DNA from: Deltaproteobacteria bacterium
Lineage (GTDB): Bacteria; Desulfobacterota_B; Binatia; UBA9968
Assembly (NCBI GenBank): GCA_022545745.1
Contig: JACZQL010000067.1
Location: 1-6,756, forward strand
DNA length: 6,756 nucleotides
Direction of reading: 5' to 3'
This document shows, piece by piece, positions 1 through 5,663 of the stretch. The stretch's first letter is position 1. Each line of letters starts with the position of its first letter. Below the pieces are notes generated by a model. It was not told the DNA's origin. It made no database searches and was given only the letters and a program-made list of their open reading frames with translations. A program made the translations under genes and the position numbers.

Positions 1-359
1 GATTTTCTCAGATGCTCGATCAGCCTTTAGTTGGAACGGGAGATCATTGTCGAGGGACAAGCGCGGTCGGTCGTTTTCGACCTTCACGTCGCTGACCTTG
101 GTTTTCCGGTCTCTGTTAGAGTCCCGCCTGTGTTCACGATTTCGGATCGGGGTTAGCTGCTCGCCTCGGGCAGCATCGAAACTCGCATCGCTCAGACAGT
201 CGACGCTGCTTTTCCTCGGCTTTGCAGAGGCTTCCAGCACCTCGGAGCCAATTTTCGCTCAGAAACGGGCGCTTGCTCACGGCGAGTGTAAACCGGAAAT
301 GTGCGCTTCATAGAATCAGCGCCGGGGCCGGCAGCGAGGTCAATAAAAGACTAGGGCTT
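1..359. other. Gene-free region downstream of hflC
   Basis: I find no convincing gene on either strand. The open frames are short, have no Shine-Dalgarno site and resemble no family I know; the longest leftward frame starting near 310 is only about 39 codons. A small perfect hairpin, GGTCG-TTTT-CGACC, lies at 69-82. Just past the hflC stop a short GC-rich palindrome (GCCGGGGCCGGC, about 322-333) is seen, but no T-run follows it on the minus strand, so it is not a clear intrinsic terminator. The stretch may be intergenic repeat or gene remnant. The left edge of the window cuts whatever lies beyond. Confidence 0.5.
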
Positions 360-1232
360 TTATTTCGGCTTCTGCGAGTCGGACAGGTATCGAAGCAAGC
401 GTGAGTCCTGCGGTAGTAGGATCGTGCTTTTCTTACTGAGGAACTTGTCGTAGGCCTCCAGGCTGCGAACGAAACTATAAAATTCCGGATCCTGCCCATA
501 GGCTTTGCCGTATATTGCCGTGGCCTCAGCGTCTCCTTCGCCCCGGCGGGTCTCACTTTCCTCATAGGCCTTGGCGAGAATAATCGTTTTTTCCTTATCA
601 GTCCCCGCCCTGATCTTCGCCGACTCCTCGGCCCCCTCGGAGCGGTAGCGCTTGGAGATCCTCTCACGTTCGGAGCGCATCCGGGCAAAGACGCTCTCCT
701 GAACCTCGCGAGGTAAGTCGGCCCGTTTGACTCTCACGTCTACCACGTCGATGCCAAATTCCTCTGCCTTTTTGGCGGACCGAGCGGCTACCGCCTCCAT
801 CGCGGGCTCTCGCTCTTCGGCGATGATCGCCGCAAAATTTCTCCTGGCCAACTCTTCTCTAAGCTCGGAGAAAACGATCTCATCGAGGCGGGCACGCGCC
901 CCTGCCTCTGCCCGAACCGTTTTGTAGAACAGAAAAGGGTCTTTAATCTTCCAACGAGTTACATGGTCAACCACGACCCGCTTCTTATCTTTGGTGAGGT
1001 ACTCGGCAGGCTGTGCGTCACTGGCAAGTATTCGCTGCTCGAGCGTGATGACCTGCTGGACGAATGGGTATTTCCAGTTGAGGCCAGGCTTTTGGATCGT
1101 ACGTTTGAATTCCCCGAGCTGGATGACGATCGCCTGCTCCCACTCGCCCACTGTGAAAAGGGTATTCCAGCCAAAGATTATCAGAACAACAATGAGCACA
1201 AGTCCTACACCGGAAAAAAGTCTCGTTGCCAT
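360..1232 (-). CDS. hflC: HflC, SPFH-family inner-membrane modulator of FtsH
   Basis: HflC pairs with HflK in a large inner-membrane SPFH (stomatin/prohibitin/flotillin/HflK-C) assembly that encloses the FtsH protease and modulates its turnover of membrane proteins. The 290-aa product has one N-terminal membrane segment (about residues 7-21) with the rest expected on the periplasmic side. An SPFH domain follows (about 25-190), then a charged coiled-coil region. Family hallmarks are visible: FARMRSERERISKRYRSEG (about 182-200), GDAEATAIYGKAYGQDPEFY (about 233-252) and SLEAYDKFL. It is somewhat shorter than the E. coli protein (334 aa) but looks complete. The ATG is set by GGAGG (minus strand of 1238-1242) five bases upstream, directly after the hflK stop. 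The 11-base gap implies translational coupling with hflK. Assignment as HflC rather than HflK rests on these motifs and on gene order. Confidence 0.96.
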   Translation of the reverse strand: MATRLFSGVGLVLIVVLIIFGWNTLFTVGEWEQAIVIQLGEFKRTIQKPGLNWKYPFVQQVITLEQRILASDAQPAEYLTKDKKRVVVDHVTRWKIKDPFLFYKTVRAEAGARARLDEIVFSELREELARRNFAAIIAEEREPAMEAVAARSAKKAEEFGIDVVDVRVKRADLPREVQESVFARMRSERERISKRYRSEGAEESAKIRAGTDKEKTIILAKAYEESETRRGEGDAEATAIYGKAYGQDPEFYSFVRSLEAYDKFLSKKSTILLPQDSRLLRYLSDSQKPK

Positions 1233-1243
1233 GTCTGCCTCCG

Positions 1244-2284
1244 TTACTTACCCGACTGGGTACTGGGCGCCTGTTTAAAGGTGAAATCTTTCAACGGCAA
1301 GAGAGGGACCACTCCTCCCTTGCCTTCGGACTGAAGAATGATCTTCTCTACTTCGGGAAGCACCCGCTCCATGATTTCTAGGTGGAGTCGCTCCCTGGTG
1401 ACTCCGGGTGCTTTTTCATACTCGGCCAGAACGGAGTTGAACCTTGCAGCATCCCCTCGAGCCCGGAGAATCCTCTCCTCCTTGTATGCCTCCGCCGCCC
1501 GAATGATCTTCTGAGCCTCTCCGCGTGCCTTGGGGATCAGGTCCTCGCGGTAACCCTCGGCCTGGCGCACCAGCTTCTCTTTGTCTTCACGGGCACGAAC
1601 CACCTCGTTAAAGGCGTCTTTGACCTGTTCGGGGGCGTCCACGGTCTGGAGCTTTACAGCGGTAACCAGAATCCCAGACTGGTAGGTATCCATCAATTGT
1701 TGCAGAAACTCTCGGGTCTCCTCCTGAACCTTGGCCCTCCCAACCGTTAGCACCTCATCAACGGTCGTGTTGCCGACGCGGCTTCTCAGAGCTATCTCGA
1801 TTGCCGCTCGCAGCGTCGCTTCGGGAGCTTGAAGTCGAAAGAGAAACTTGACAGGGTCGTTGATCCGATACTGGACGATGAGTTGAACGTCGACGATGTT
1901 CTCATCACCGGTGAGCATCTGGGACTCGGCGGGAACCGGTCGAGTCAAGCTTGGCCGGCGCGGGTTGCTCCTGAAACCGACTTCGAGACGGCGGATCTGC
2001 TCGACGTTAATCACGTCTACCTGCTGGACCGGCCATGGCCAGTGATAGTTCAGGCCGGCGCCTGTGGGGGGTTGGAGCACCCTACCGAACTGTCGGACCA
2101 CCCCCTGCTCTCCTGGTCCCACAATGTAAATACCACTTGCGGCCCAGACGATGAGAACCACCACAACGATGATCCCAGGTAGGCCAGCCCCCCTCATGAA
2201 TCCAGGGAGCTGCGGCAGTCTCGAGAGAAATTCTTCCCACTCACCGCCTCGGCTCCACGGTCCGTTTCCCCCTCTTTGTGCCAT
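1244..2284 (-). CDS. hflK: HflK, SPFH-family inner-membrane modulator of FtsH
   Basis: HflK is the partner of HflC in the HflKC complex around FtsH. The 346-aa product opens with a Gly/Arg/Trp-rich cytoplasmic stretch typical of HflK (residues 1-34). One membrane helix follows (about 36-56), then the SPFH signature GPGEQGVVRQFGRV (about 56-69), MLTGDENIVDVQLIVQYRI (about 123-141) and a long charged helical region (about 220-290). The C-terminal segment PLLPLKDF is also HflK-like. It is shorter than E. coli HflK (419 aa), mainly because of a shorter N-terminal tail. The ATG has AAGGGG about six bases upstream. hflC follows after 11 bases, and a Yip1-family gene ends 49 bases upstream, so the three are likely one leftward transcript. 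No ftsH, hflX or hfq is in the window. Confidence 0.96.
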   Translation of the reverse strand: MAQRGGNGPWSRGGEWEEFLSRLPQLPGFMRGAGLPGIIVVVVLIVWAASGIYIVGPGEQGVVRQFGRVLQPPTGAGLNYHWPWPVQQVDVINVEQIRRLEVGFRSNPRRPSLTRPVPAESQMLTGDENIVDVQLIVQYRINDPVKFLFRLQAPEATLRAAIEIALRSRVGNTTVDEVLTVGRAKVQEETREFLQQLMDTYQSGILVTAVKLQTVDAPEQVKDAFNEVVRAREDKEKLVRQAEGYREDLIPKARGEAQKIIRAAEAYKEERILRARGDAARFNSVLAEYEKAPGVTRERLHLEIMERVLPEVEKIILQSEGKGGVVPLLPLKDFTFKQAPSTQSGK

Positions 2285-2333
2285 ATGGATCCCCTTTGAG
2301 TTCCTTATTTAGTCAATTTTGATACGTCAGCCT

Positions 2334-2894
2334 TTATTTAGTTTCTTCAAATTCGAATAAAATCAACGAGGCAGGCCGTCCTATGCCCATTAGAGAAATC
2401 AACAGGAACAGAATAATTGCCTGCACAACCCATCCGATTGCGCACACCCCCACCGCCCTCCACATGTTTTCATAGTCTAAAGCTGATTTGACCGCAATCA
2501 CCATTGCCACGAGCATCCAGATCCCTGCCGCGAGGAATACGAATCCTCGTAAGAAAGGAATTACTCCCAGTACCCGCAGCAACCCGGGCGAGGCCGAGAA
2601 GCCGATGGTCCGTAACAGCTCCCCATGGGTGGCGTGGGTTTGAGGCTCGGGCAACATCTTGGTTCCGATCCAGTAGGTGATGTAGGCCCAAATATACCAG
2701 CTGATGAGGGCGATCACGGTCCCAATCAATAGTCCAGCGAAATCACCGCCCCTGGTCCCGATGCCTGCGGCAATGGCCGAAAGGACCACCACTCCTACCG
2801 CATGGCCTGTGGTGGAGGTATCCTTTTCCACCTCTTCGTACAGGTGCGCGTCTAACTTGGCCGCCCTTATCATTCTATCTACGAATGGGTTCAT
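2334..2894 (-). CDS. Yip1-family integral membrane protein
   Basis: The 186-aa product looks like a bacterial Yip1-domain (YIP1/PF04893-like) protein; its function is unknown. A short amphipathic N-terminus (NPFVDRMIRAAKLD) leads into several hydrophobic segments: about residues 32-46, 52-77, 104-134 (possibly two helices) and 146-170. Between them lie the family-like stretches TYWIGTKMLPEPQTHATHGE and LRTIGFSASPGLLRVLGVIP. The first resembles the polar loop seen before the SxSPxL-type turn of Yip1 proteins. An in-frame stop lies seven codons upstream of the ATG, so this is the only plausible ATG start. No Shine-Dalgarno site lies close by, which fits a very short leader from the promoter candidate just upstream. 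The gene ends 49 bases before hflK and probably shares its transcript. Family membership is inferred from pattern and topology; a generic multi-pass protein is the alternative. Confidence 0.8.
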   Translation of the reverse strand: MNPFVDRMIRAAKLDAHLYEEVEKDTSTTGHAVGVVVLSAIAAGIGTRGGDFAGLLIGTVIALISWYIWAYITYWIGTKMLPEPQTHATHGELLRTIGFSASPGLLRVLGVIPFLRGFVFLAAGIWMLVAMVIAVKSALDYENMWRAVGVCAIGWVVQAIILFLLISLMGIGRPASLILFEFEETK

Positions 2895-2911
2895 CGCTTT
2901 GTTCGCAAAAC

Positions 2912-2938
2912 CCTATACTCCTGCCTTACGCTTGTCAA
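2912..2938 (-). promoter_or_regulatory. Candidate sigma70 promoter for yip1-hflK-hflC
   Basis: On the minus strand a perfect -35 hexamer TTGACA (2933-2938) is followed by TATAGG (2912-2917) with a 15-base spacer, which is shorter than ideal. Transcription would begin about 10-12 bases before the ATG at 2894, giving a near-leaderless message. This agrees with the lack of a Shine-Dalgarno site there. Confidence 0.4.
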
Positions 2939-2943
2939 GGCAG
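2921..2943. repeat. 7-bp perfect inverted repeat over the -35 box
   Basis: CTGCCTT (2921-2927) and AAGGCAG (2937-2943) are perfect inverted copies separated by 9 bases. The repeat overlaps the TTGACA box of the candidate yip1 promoter, a position suited to a repressor operator. It could instead form a hairpin in a transcript reading through from the M23 gene, but no T-run follows it directly, so a standard intrinsic terminator is less likely. Confidence 0.4.
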
Positions 2944-2986
2944 ATAGTCCAGTGGTTTCTGTTGGCGAGCGAAGCTCTTGAGCATC

Positions 2987-3007
2987 GGGAGGGTAGGGAA
3001 GACAGGG
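2987..3007 (+). other. G-quadruplex motif between the two leftward units
   Basis: Four GGG runs with loops of 1, 2 and 6 bases (GGG-A-GGG-TA-GGG-AAGACA-GGG) satisfy the usual intramolecular G4 pattern. The G-rich strand is the template for leftward transcription. The motif lies between the M23 stop and the candidate yip1 promoter. Confidence 0.45.
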
Positions 3008-3050
3008 TGATGCCATCAGGAATGTCTAAAGGGATTATGAATCGGTTTTT

Positions 3051-3962
3051 TTACGACCTCGGAGGGTTTTCTTTGAGCAACTGTCGGCGCGGATCGAAGG
3101 AAAGACCGTTGAGTCTCATCTCATAATGGAGGTGAGGGTTAGTGCTTTTCCCAGTACTGCCTATGTTGGCAATCCGCTGGTCCTTCCGGACTTTTTGTCC
3201 TTTCACAACGTGAATCTTCGATAGGTGGCCATAAAGGGTGGTAATACCCTGGCCATGGTCCAAGACGATATGCTTGCCATTGCCGTTGCCGTTTCCAGCG
3301 AATGTAACGACCGCATCGCCTCGGGCATAGACAGGAGTTCCCGTATGGTTCGCAATATCCAGGCCGCTATGAAATTCGTTTTTTCCTGTCCACGGAGATC
3401 GGCGGTGTCCGTAACCGGAGCTCAGCCATCCCGTGGTAGGCCACTGTGAAGGGATGGCACTGATGAGACCCTCAAGTTCGCTCTGGAGCGAACCGAGACT
3501 CGCTTCCAAATCATCGACTACGTGAGCACCCGAGAGGGAAGCCCTACGCTTGCGTGGCAGGGAAGTTTGGATCTTGGTCCGCAGCCCCTTCCAACTGCTT
3601 AGAAGACGCTGGCTGGCCTTGATCCGTATCTGTAAACTCAGTAGTTTTTCCCGCTGTGTCTGTATATGAGTCCTCAGGGTGACCACCTGCTCCTTATGCT
3701 GAGCCGTGAGGGTTGTCACCTCACTATTATGGTTGATTTTAAGGGATTTGACCTCTTCGACCAGTTGAACCCTTAGGATACTTTCCTTTCTTTTTTGGTA
3801 CTTTGTCCAAAAATAGTCGCCTAAGAACCAGGCACTGAGGCCCGCCATGATGATCCCCATGTACAAAATGGCTCGAATGGTGTTGCTGGAAATCCCGAGC
3901 CGTTTTATTTGCGTTCCGTGTTGTGGAAGGATGAGTACCGAGTAGCTTTTGCTCAAATCCAT
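3051..3962 (-). CDS. Membrane-anchored M23 (LytM-type) zinc endopeptidase
   Basis: This is predicted to be a peptidoglycan endopeptidase that cleaves peptide cross-links or stems in the periplasm. The 303-aa product has a cytoplasmic N-terminus (1-30) with YSVLILPQHG followed by IKRLGISSNTIR, a pattern common in M23 proteins encoded beside bactofilins. One membrane helix follows (about 31-49), then a coiled coil (about 55-130) and the M23 domain (about 180-295). The expected metal and catalytic residues are all present: H198 and D202 in HSGLDIA, H246 in YGHL, and H277 and H279 in PHLHYE. Enzymatic activity is therefore likely. A GNGNGNG stretch (about 223-229) sits in the domain, encoded by a hexamer repeat. 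The start is ATG with only a weak GGGA upstream, 18 bases after the bactofilin 2 stop. The neighbours suggest recruitment by the bactofilin scaffold for cell-shape or local wall remodelling. The cleaved bond cannot be told from sequence. Confidence 0.94.
   Translation of the reverse strand: MDLSKSYSVLILPQHGTQIKRLGISSNTIRAILYMGIIMAGLSAWFLGDYFWTKYQKRKESILRVQLVEEVKSLKINHNSEVTTLTAQHKEQVVTLRTHIQTQREKLLSLQIRIKASQRLLSSWKGLRTKIQTSLPRKRRASLSGAHVVDDLEASLGSLQSELEGLISAIPSQWPTTGWLSSGYGHRRSPWTGKNEFHSGLDIANHTGTPVYARGDAVVTFAGNGNGNGKHIVLDHGQGITTLYGHLSKIHVVKGQKVRKDQRIANIGSTGKSTNPHLHYEMRLNGLSFDPRRQLLKENPPRS
3274..3297 (-). repeat. Short hexamer repeat inside the M23 gene
   Basis: On the plus strand TTGCCA, TTGCCG, TTGCCG and TTTCCA run in tandem. 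On the coding strand they encode alternating Gly-Asn (GNGNGNG). Because the unit is six bases, gain or loss of a copy would lengthen or shorten this loop by two residues without a frameshift. Confidence 0.55.
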
Positions 3963-3980
3963 GTGCTGTCCCGTGATGAG

Positions 3981-4364
3981 TTATGATCTTTCGTTGACGG
4001 CCTTAAGATCATTTCCCTTCATTTTGCAGTGGCCGTCGAATATGACACCTTCTTCTAAGATAAGGACGGGTGTGACGATGTCGCCATACATGCGAGCCGT
4101 GCTACGTAGTTCGACACGTTCTTTGGCAGTGATATGGCCCGATACCTGGCCGCTGACGATAGCGACCCCCACCTGTACATCAGCCTTCAAGTCGCCGTTT
4201 TCTCCCACGATTAGGGTGTCCGATGATAAGAGTTCCCCCTGGAACTTCCCGTTCAGGACCAACGTGCCTGAAAAAGCGAGACGGCCTTCAAGCTCACACC
4301 CCTGATCGAGTACGGACATTGCAGGCTGGTCAGGAGTGGAGTTATTCCCTCTCCAGCGCCACAT
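3981..4364 (-). CDS. Bactofilin (second of a tandem pair)
   Basis: Bactofilins (DUF583/PF04519) are small cytoskeletal proteins whose right-handed beta-helix core polymerises without nucleotide and scaffolds wall enzymes at the inner membrane. This 127-aa product fits the canonical layout: a short N-terminal tail (1-17), a core with regularly spaced Gly/Val/Ile strands (about 18-115) and a short C-terminal tail. Typical segments are LNGKFQGELLSSDTLIVGENG, here about residues 37-57, then VELRSTARMYGDI and LILEEGVIFDG. The N-terminus MWRWRG is rich in Trp and Arg and could act as a membrane-targeting peptide, as known for some bactofilins; this is inference. No clear Shine-Dalgarno site precedes the ATG. 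The gene lies 33 bases after bactofilin 1 and 18 bases before the M23 gene, so it is probably co-transcribed and translated with help from its neighbour. Confidence 0.93.
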   Translation of the reverse strand: MWRWRGNNSTPDQPAMSVLDQGCELEGRLAFSGTLVLNGKFQGELLSSDTLIVGENGDLKADVQVGVAIVSGQVSGHITAKERVELRSTARMYGDIVTPVLILEEGVIFDGHCKMKGNDLKAVNERS

Positions 4365-4397
4365 GAGGTCTGCTTCTCATCTTACGGAACGATTGCC

Positions 4398-4829
4398 TTA
4401 GGCTGGTTTCCGCGCACCCTGTGGAGTTTCCACCAGTGCAGGCCCAGCGGTACGACGTTCAGCTACGACCTCACCTGCGCGCCGCATCTTGGAGACGTTC
4501 CCGTTAAAGAACCCCCCCTTGGAAATGACGAGGGAATCGGTCTCTATGTTTCCTGAAACGCGACCTGTGGACGCGATTTCAACATTCCCCGTAGCCACCA
4601 TGTTGCCTTCATACTGTCCCATGATGATAGCCTCGGCGGTGTGCACATCGGCTCGAACCACCCCCTTTTCGCCAATCACCAGCTTCCCTTCCACGTTCAT
4701 TTCCCCCACCACCTCGCACTCAATCTGGATGGATTCCCCTATGTTGAATTTTCCCTCGAGACGGGCGGACTCACCTAGAACCGTCAGCAGTGGACCTGCG
4801 GGACCACTGTTGTTTTGCTTTCGCAACAT
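4398..4829 (-). CDS. Bactofilin (first of a tandem pair)
   Basis: This 143-aa product is a second bactofilin, a beta-helix cytoskeletal protein. The core spans about residues 14-113 with segments such as ARLEGKFNIGESI, VEGKLVIGEKGVVRADV and GRVSGNIETDSLVISKGG. A basic, proline-containing tail follows (114-143, ending QGARKPA). It is clearly divergent from bactofilin 2, so the pair is not a recent duplication and may form a mixed polymer. I chose the ATG at 4829: AAGGAGGG (minus strand of 4835-4842) sits at normal distance from it. The in-frame GTG at 4835, two codons upstream, overlaps that site and cannot use it. A candidate sigma70 promoter lies about 80-105 bases upstream, making this the first gene of the bactofilin-bactofilin-M23 unit. 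Confidence 0.93.
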   Translation of the reverse strand: MLRKQNNSGPAGPLLTVLGESARLEGKFNIGESIQIECEVVGEMNVEGKLVIGEKGVVRADVHTAEAIIMGQYEGNMVATGNVEIASTGRVSGNIETDSLVISKGGFFNGNVSKMRRAGEVVAERRTAGPALVETPQGARKPA

Positions 4830-4834
4830 AGACA

Positions 4835-4842
4835 CCCTCCTT
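4835..4842 (-). promoter_or_regulatory. Shine-Dalgarno site deciding the bactofilin 1 start
   Basis: The minus strand reads AAGGAGGG, about five bases before ATG at 4829. The upstream in-frame GTG (4833-4835) touches this site, so the ATG is the start and two residues of the longer frame should be dropped. Confidence 0.8.
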
Positions 4843-4906
4843 CTTTGTGAGCGTTATAAAAAATAAAAAATTGCGCATGTGGCAAAGAAATTCGCATAGG
4901 GGCAAC

Positions 4907-4936
4907 ATACTATCTCGACTTTTAAATGATTGTCAA
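4907..4936 (-). promoter_or_regulatory. Candidate sigma70 promoter of the bactofilin-M23 unit
   Basis: On the minus strand a perfect TTGACA (4931-4936) and TAGTAT (4907-4912, four of six consensus bases) are separated by 18 bases. The flanking DNA is AT-rich. Transcription would start near 4900, leaving a leader of about 70 bases before the bactofilin 1 ATG. That leader contains two runs of T. Confidence 0.55.
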
Positions 4937-5143
4937 TATTAAGTTTCGTTGTTTGAAAAAATAATTTTGGCCAGAGATTTCGGGCAAGTATATAAGGAAA
5001 AAAATGCTGTTTTACAATGGGGTGGATGTCGTGCTGAAGGTGAGTCAGGGAAAGAGCTCGAGGAGCCTTTTTATGCCGTTCTTTTTCTGTGCTTTCGAGT
5101 TTGGCTCTTTCCAACGACTATGGCAAAGCCCCAAAAGCCACGG

Positions 5144-5222
5144 CTCGGCCGGACTTCGAGTGAGCCTGTCGAATCGGTCGAACCACAGTCGAACTCTGCC
5201 TTCGTCCCGAGCTCCGGCCGAG
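5144..5222. repeat. REP-like intergenic inverted repeat
   Basis: CTCGGCCGGA (5144-5153) and TCCGGCCGAG (5213-5222) are perfect 10-bp inverted copies enclosing 59 bases. Inside, GTCGAA occurs at 5168, 5177 and 5188, with another copy just outside at 5234. A smaller inverted pair, TTCGA (5155-5159) and TCGAA (5169-5173), flanks GTGAGCCTG. The core GAGCCTGTCGAA resembles a motif common in dispersed intergenic repeats of many bacteria; that link is from memory and not verified. It may be a mobile or recurring palindromic element. Confidence 0.5.
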
Positions 5223-5322
5223 GGGAGCTTACCGTCGAACGGAGGTAGTTCCGTGTTATGGGGCTTATAACCAGGGCATGATTAAATTGACGGGGTCATT
5301 TCGTGAGGCGGGGCGTTTTGTG

Positions 5323-5351
5323 CCCAAGCCTTACATCTAGTCAGGCTCGGG
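5323..5351. terminator. Stem-loop just past the 81-aa gene, possible terminator
   Basis: CCCAAGCCT (5323-5331) and AGGCTCGGG (5343-5351) pair over nine positions, eight Watson-Crick plus one G-U or A-C position depending on the strand, around an 11-base loop. It begins 13 bases beyond the stop codon of the leftward gene. No T-run follows on the minus strand; TCTTTCC follows on the plus strand. It may be an intrinsic-like terminator, a factor-assisted one, or simply a 3'-end stabilising hairpin. Confidence 0.4.
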
Positions 5352-5364
5352 TCTTTCCTCTATC

Positions 5365-5610
5365 CTAATCACTTCCGTCCCCCAAATAGTCCCTTAAAAT
5401 ACAGTCTTTAATATATTCCAGTGCTCCAAGATCCTGAAGGATGTCTCCTCCGGTGTCGTAGAAGAAAACGTCACCCTTGCGGTTGCGGCCAATAGCCACC
5501 AGCCATTGCAGTTGATCCCGGTCTTCCAGCAGATAGTTGATGGCCTGGTTGGCCCCCTTGCTGGAGATGATGGTCACCTTAGGTTTCTTTCTCTTTTTGG
5601 GCTGATGCAT
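5365..5610 (-). CDS. Small hypothetical protein, 81 aa
   Basis: I do not recognise the family. The gene is supported by an excellent Shine-Dalgarno site (AGGAGG, minus strand of 5618-5623, seven bases before ATG), a candidate promoter and a stem-loop after the stop. The product begins with a strongly basic tail (PKKRKKPK, residues 4-11). A compact domain follows with a likely beta strand (VTIISS), a helix (NQAINYLLEDRDQLQWL) and a beta hairpin (LVAIGRNRKGDVFFYDTGGD, about 37-56). It ends with a helix rich in Leu/Ile and an acidic C-terminus. There is no signal peptide or membrane segment, so it is probably cytoplasmic. The basic tail could contact nucleic acid, but this is only a guess. It stands alone between two intergenic regions. 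Confidence 0.75.
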   Translation of the reverse strand: MHQPKKRKKPKVTIISSKGANQAINYLLEDRDQLQWLVAIGRNRKGDVFFYDTGGDILQDLGALEYIKDCILRDYLGDGSD

Positions 5611-5617
5611 CGTGGAT

Positions 5618-5623
5618 CCTCCT
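5618..5623 (-). promoter_or_regulatory. Strong Shine-Dalgarno site of the 81-aa gene
   Basis: A perfect AGGAGG on the minus strand, seven bases before the ATG at 5610, is the main evidence that this short unrecognised frame is a real gene. Confidence 0.8.
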
Positions 5624-5635
5624 GATTAAGAATAG

Positions 5636-5663
5636 TGTATAACAAAATGTGGCAATGGCTCAA
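5636..5663 (-). promoter_or_regulatory. Candidate promoter of the 81-aa gene
   Basis: On the minus strand TTGAGC (5658-5663) and TATACA (5636-5641) are spaced by 16 bases. Transcription would start about 20 bases before the ATG, leaving room for the AGGAGG site. Neither hexamer is perfect, so this is tentative. Confidence 0.35.

Larger units (their letters stand above)
4843..5364. other. Long intergenic region without a supported gene
   Basis: About 520 bases separate bactofilin 1 from the 81-aa gene. The left part (to about 5010) is AT-rich and holds the bactofilin promoter. The middle (5140-5245) is a GC-rich structured element with an inverted repeat and recurring GTCGAA. The right end carries a stem-loop just past the 81-aa gene. 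Open frames on both strands here start at rare codons without Shine-Dalgarno sites, overlap the promoter and resemble no family, so I do not call them genes. Confidence 0.6.

Noticed and set aside
47..313. Rightward open frame of 88 codons at the left edge
   Set aside because: No Shine-Dalgarno site, compositionally odd (Ser/Arg-rich) and no recognisable domain; overlaps another frame of equal quality.
322..333. GC palindrome after hflC as an intrinsic terminator
   Set aside because: Loop would be very small and no T-run follows on the minus strand.
2285..2333. TTGACT on the minus strand between yip1 and hflK as a separate hflK promoter
   Set aside because: No acceptable -10 hexamer at 16-18 bases; the short gap fits co-transcription better.
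5051..5072. GCTC-GAG-GAGC hairpin followed by CTTTTT on the plus strand
   Set aside because: Only a 4-bp perfect stem and no rightward gene before it to terminate.
4854..5114. Leftward open frame of 86 codons upstream of bactofilin 1
   Set aside because: Starts at TTG without a ribosome site and runs through the bactofilin promoter; no family resemblance.
4949..5270. Two overlapping rightward open frames
   Set aside because: The longer starts at TTG without a ribosome site, both run through the REP-like inverted repeat, and neither resembles a protein family.
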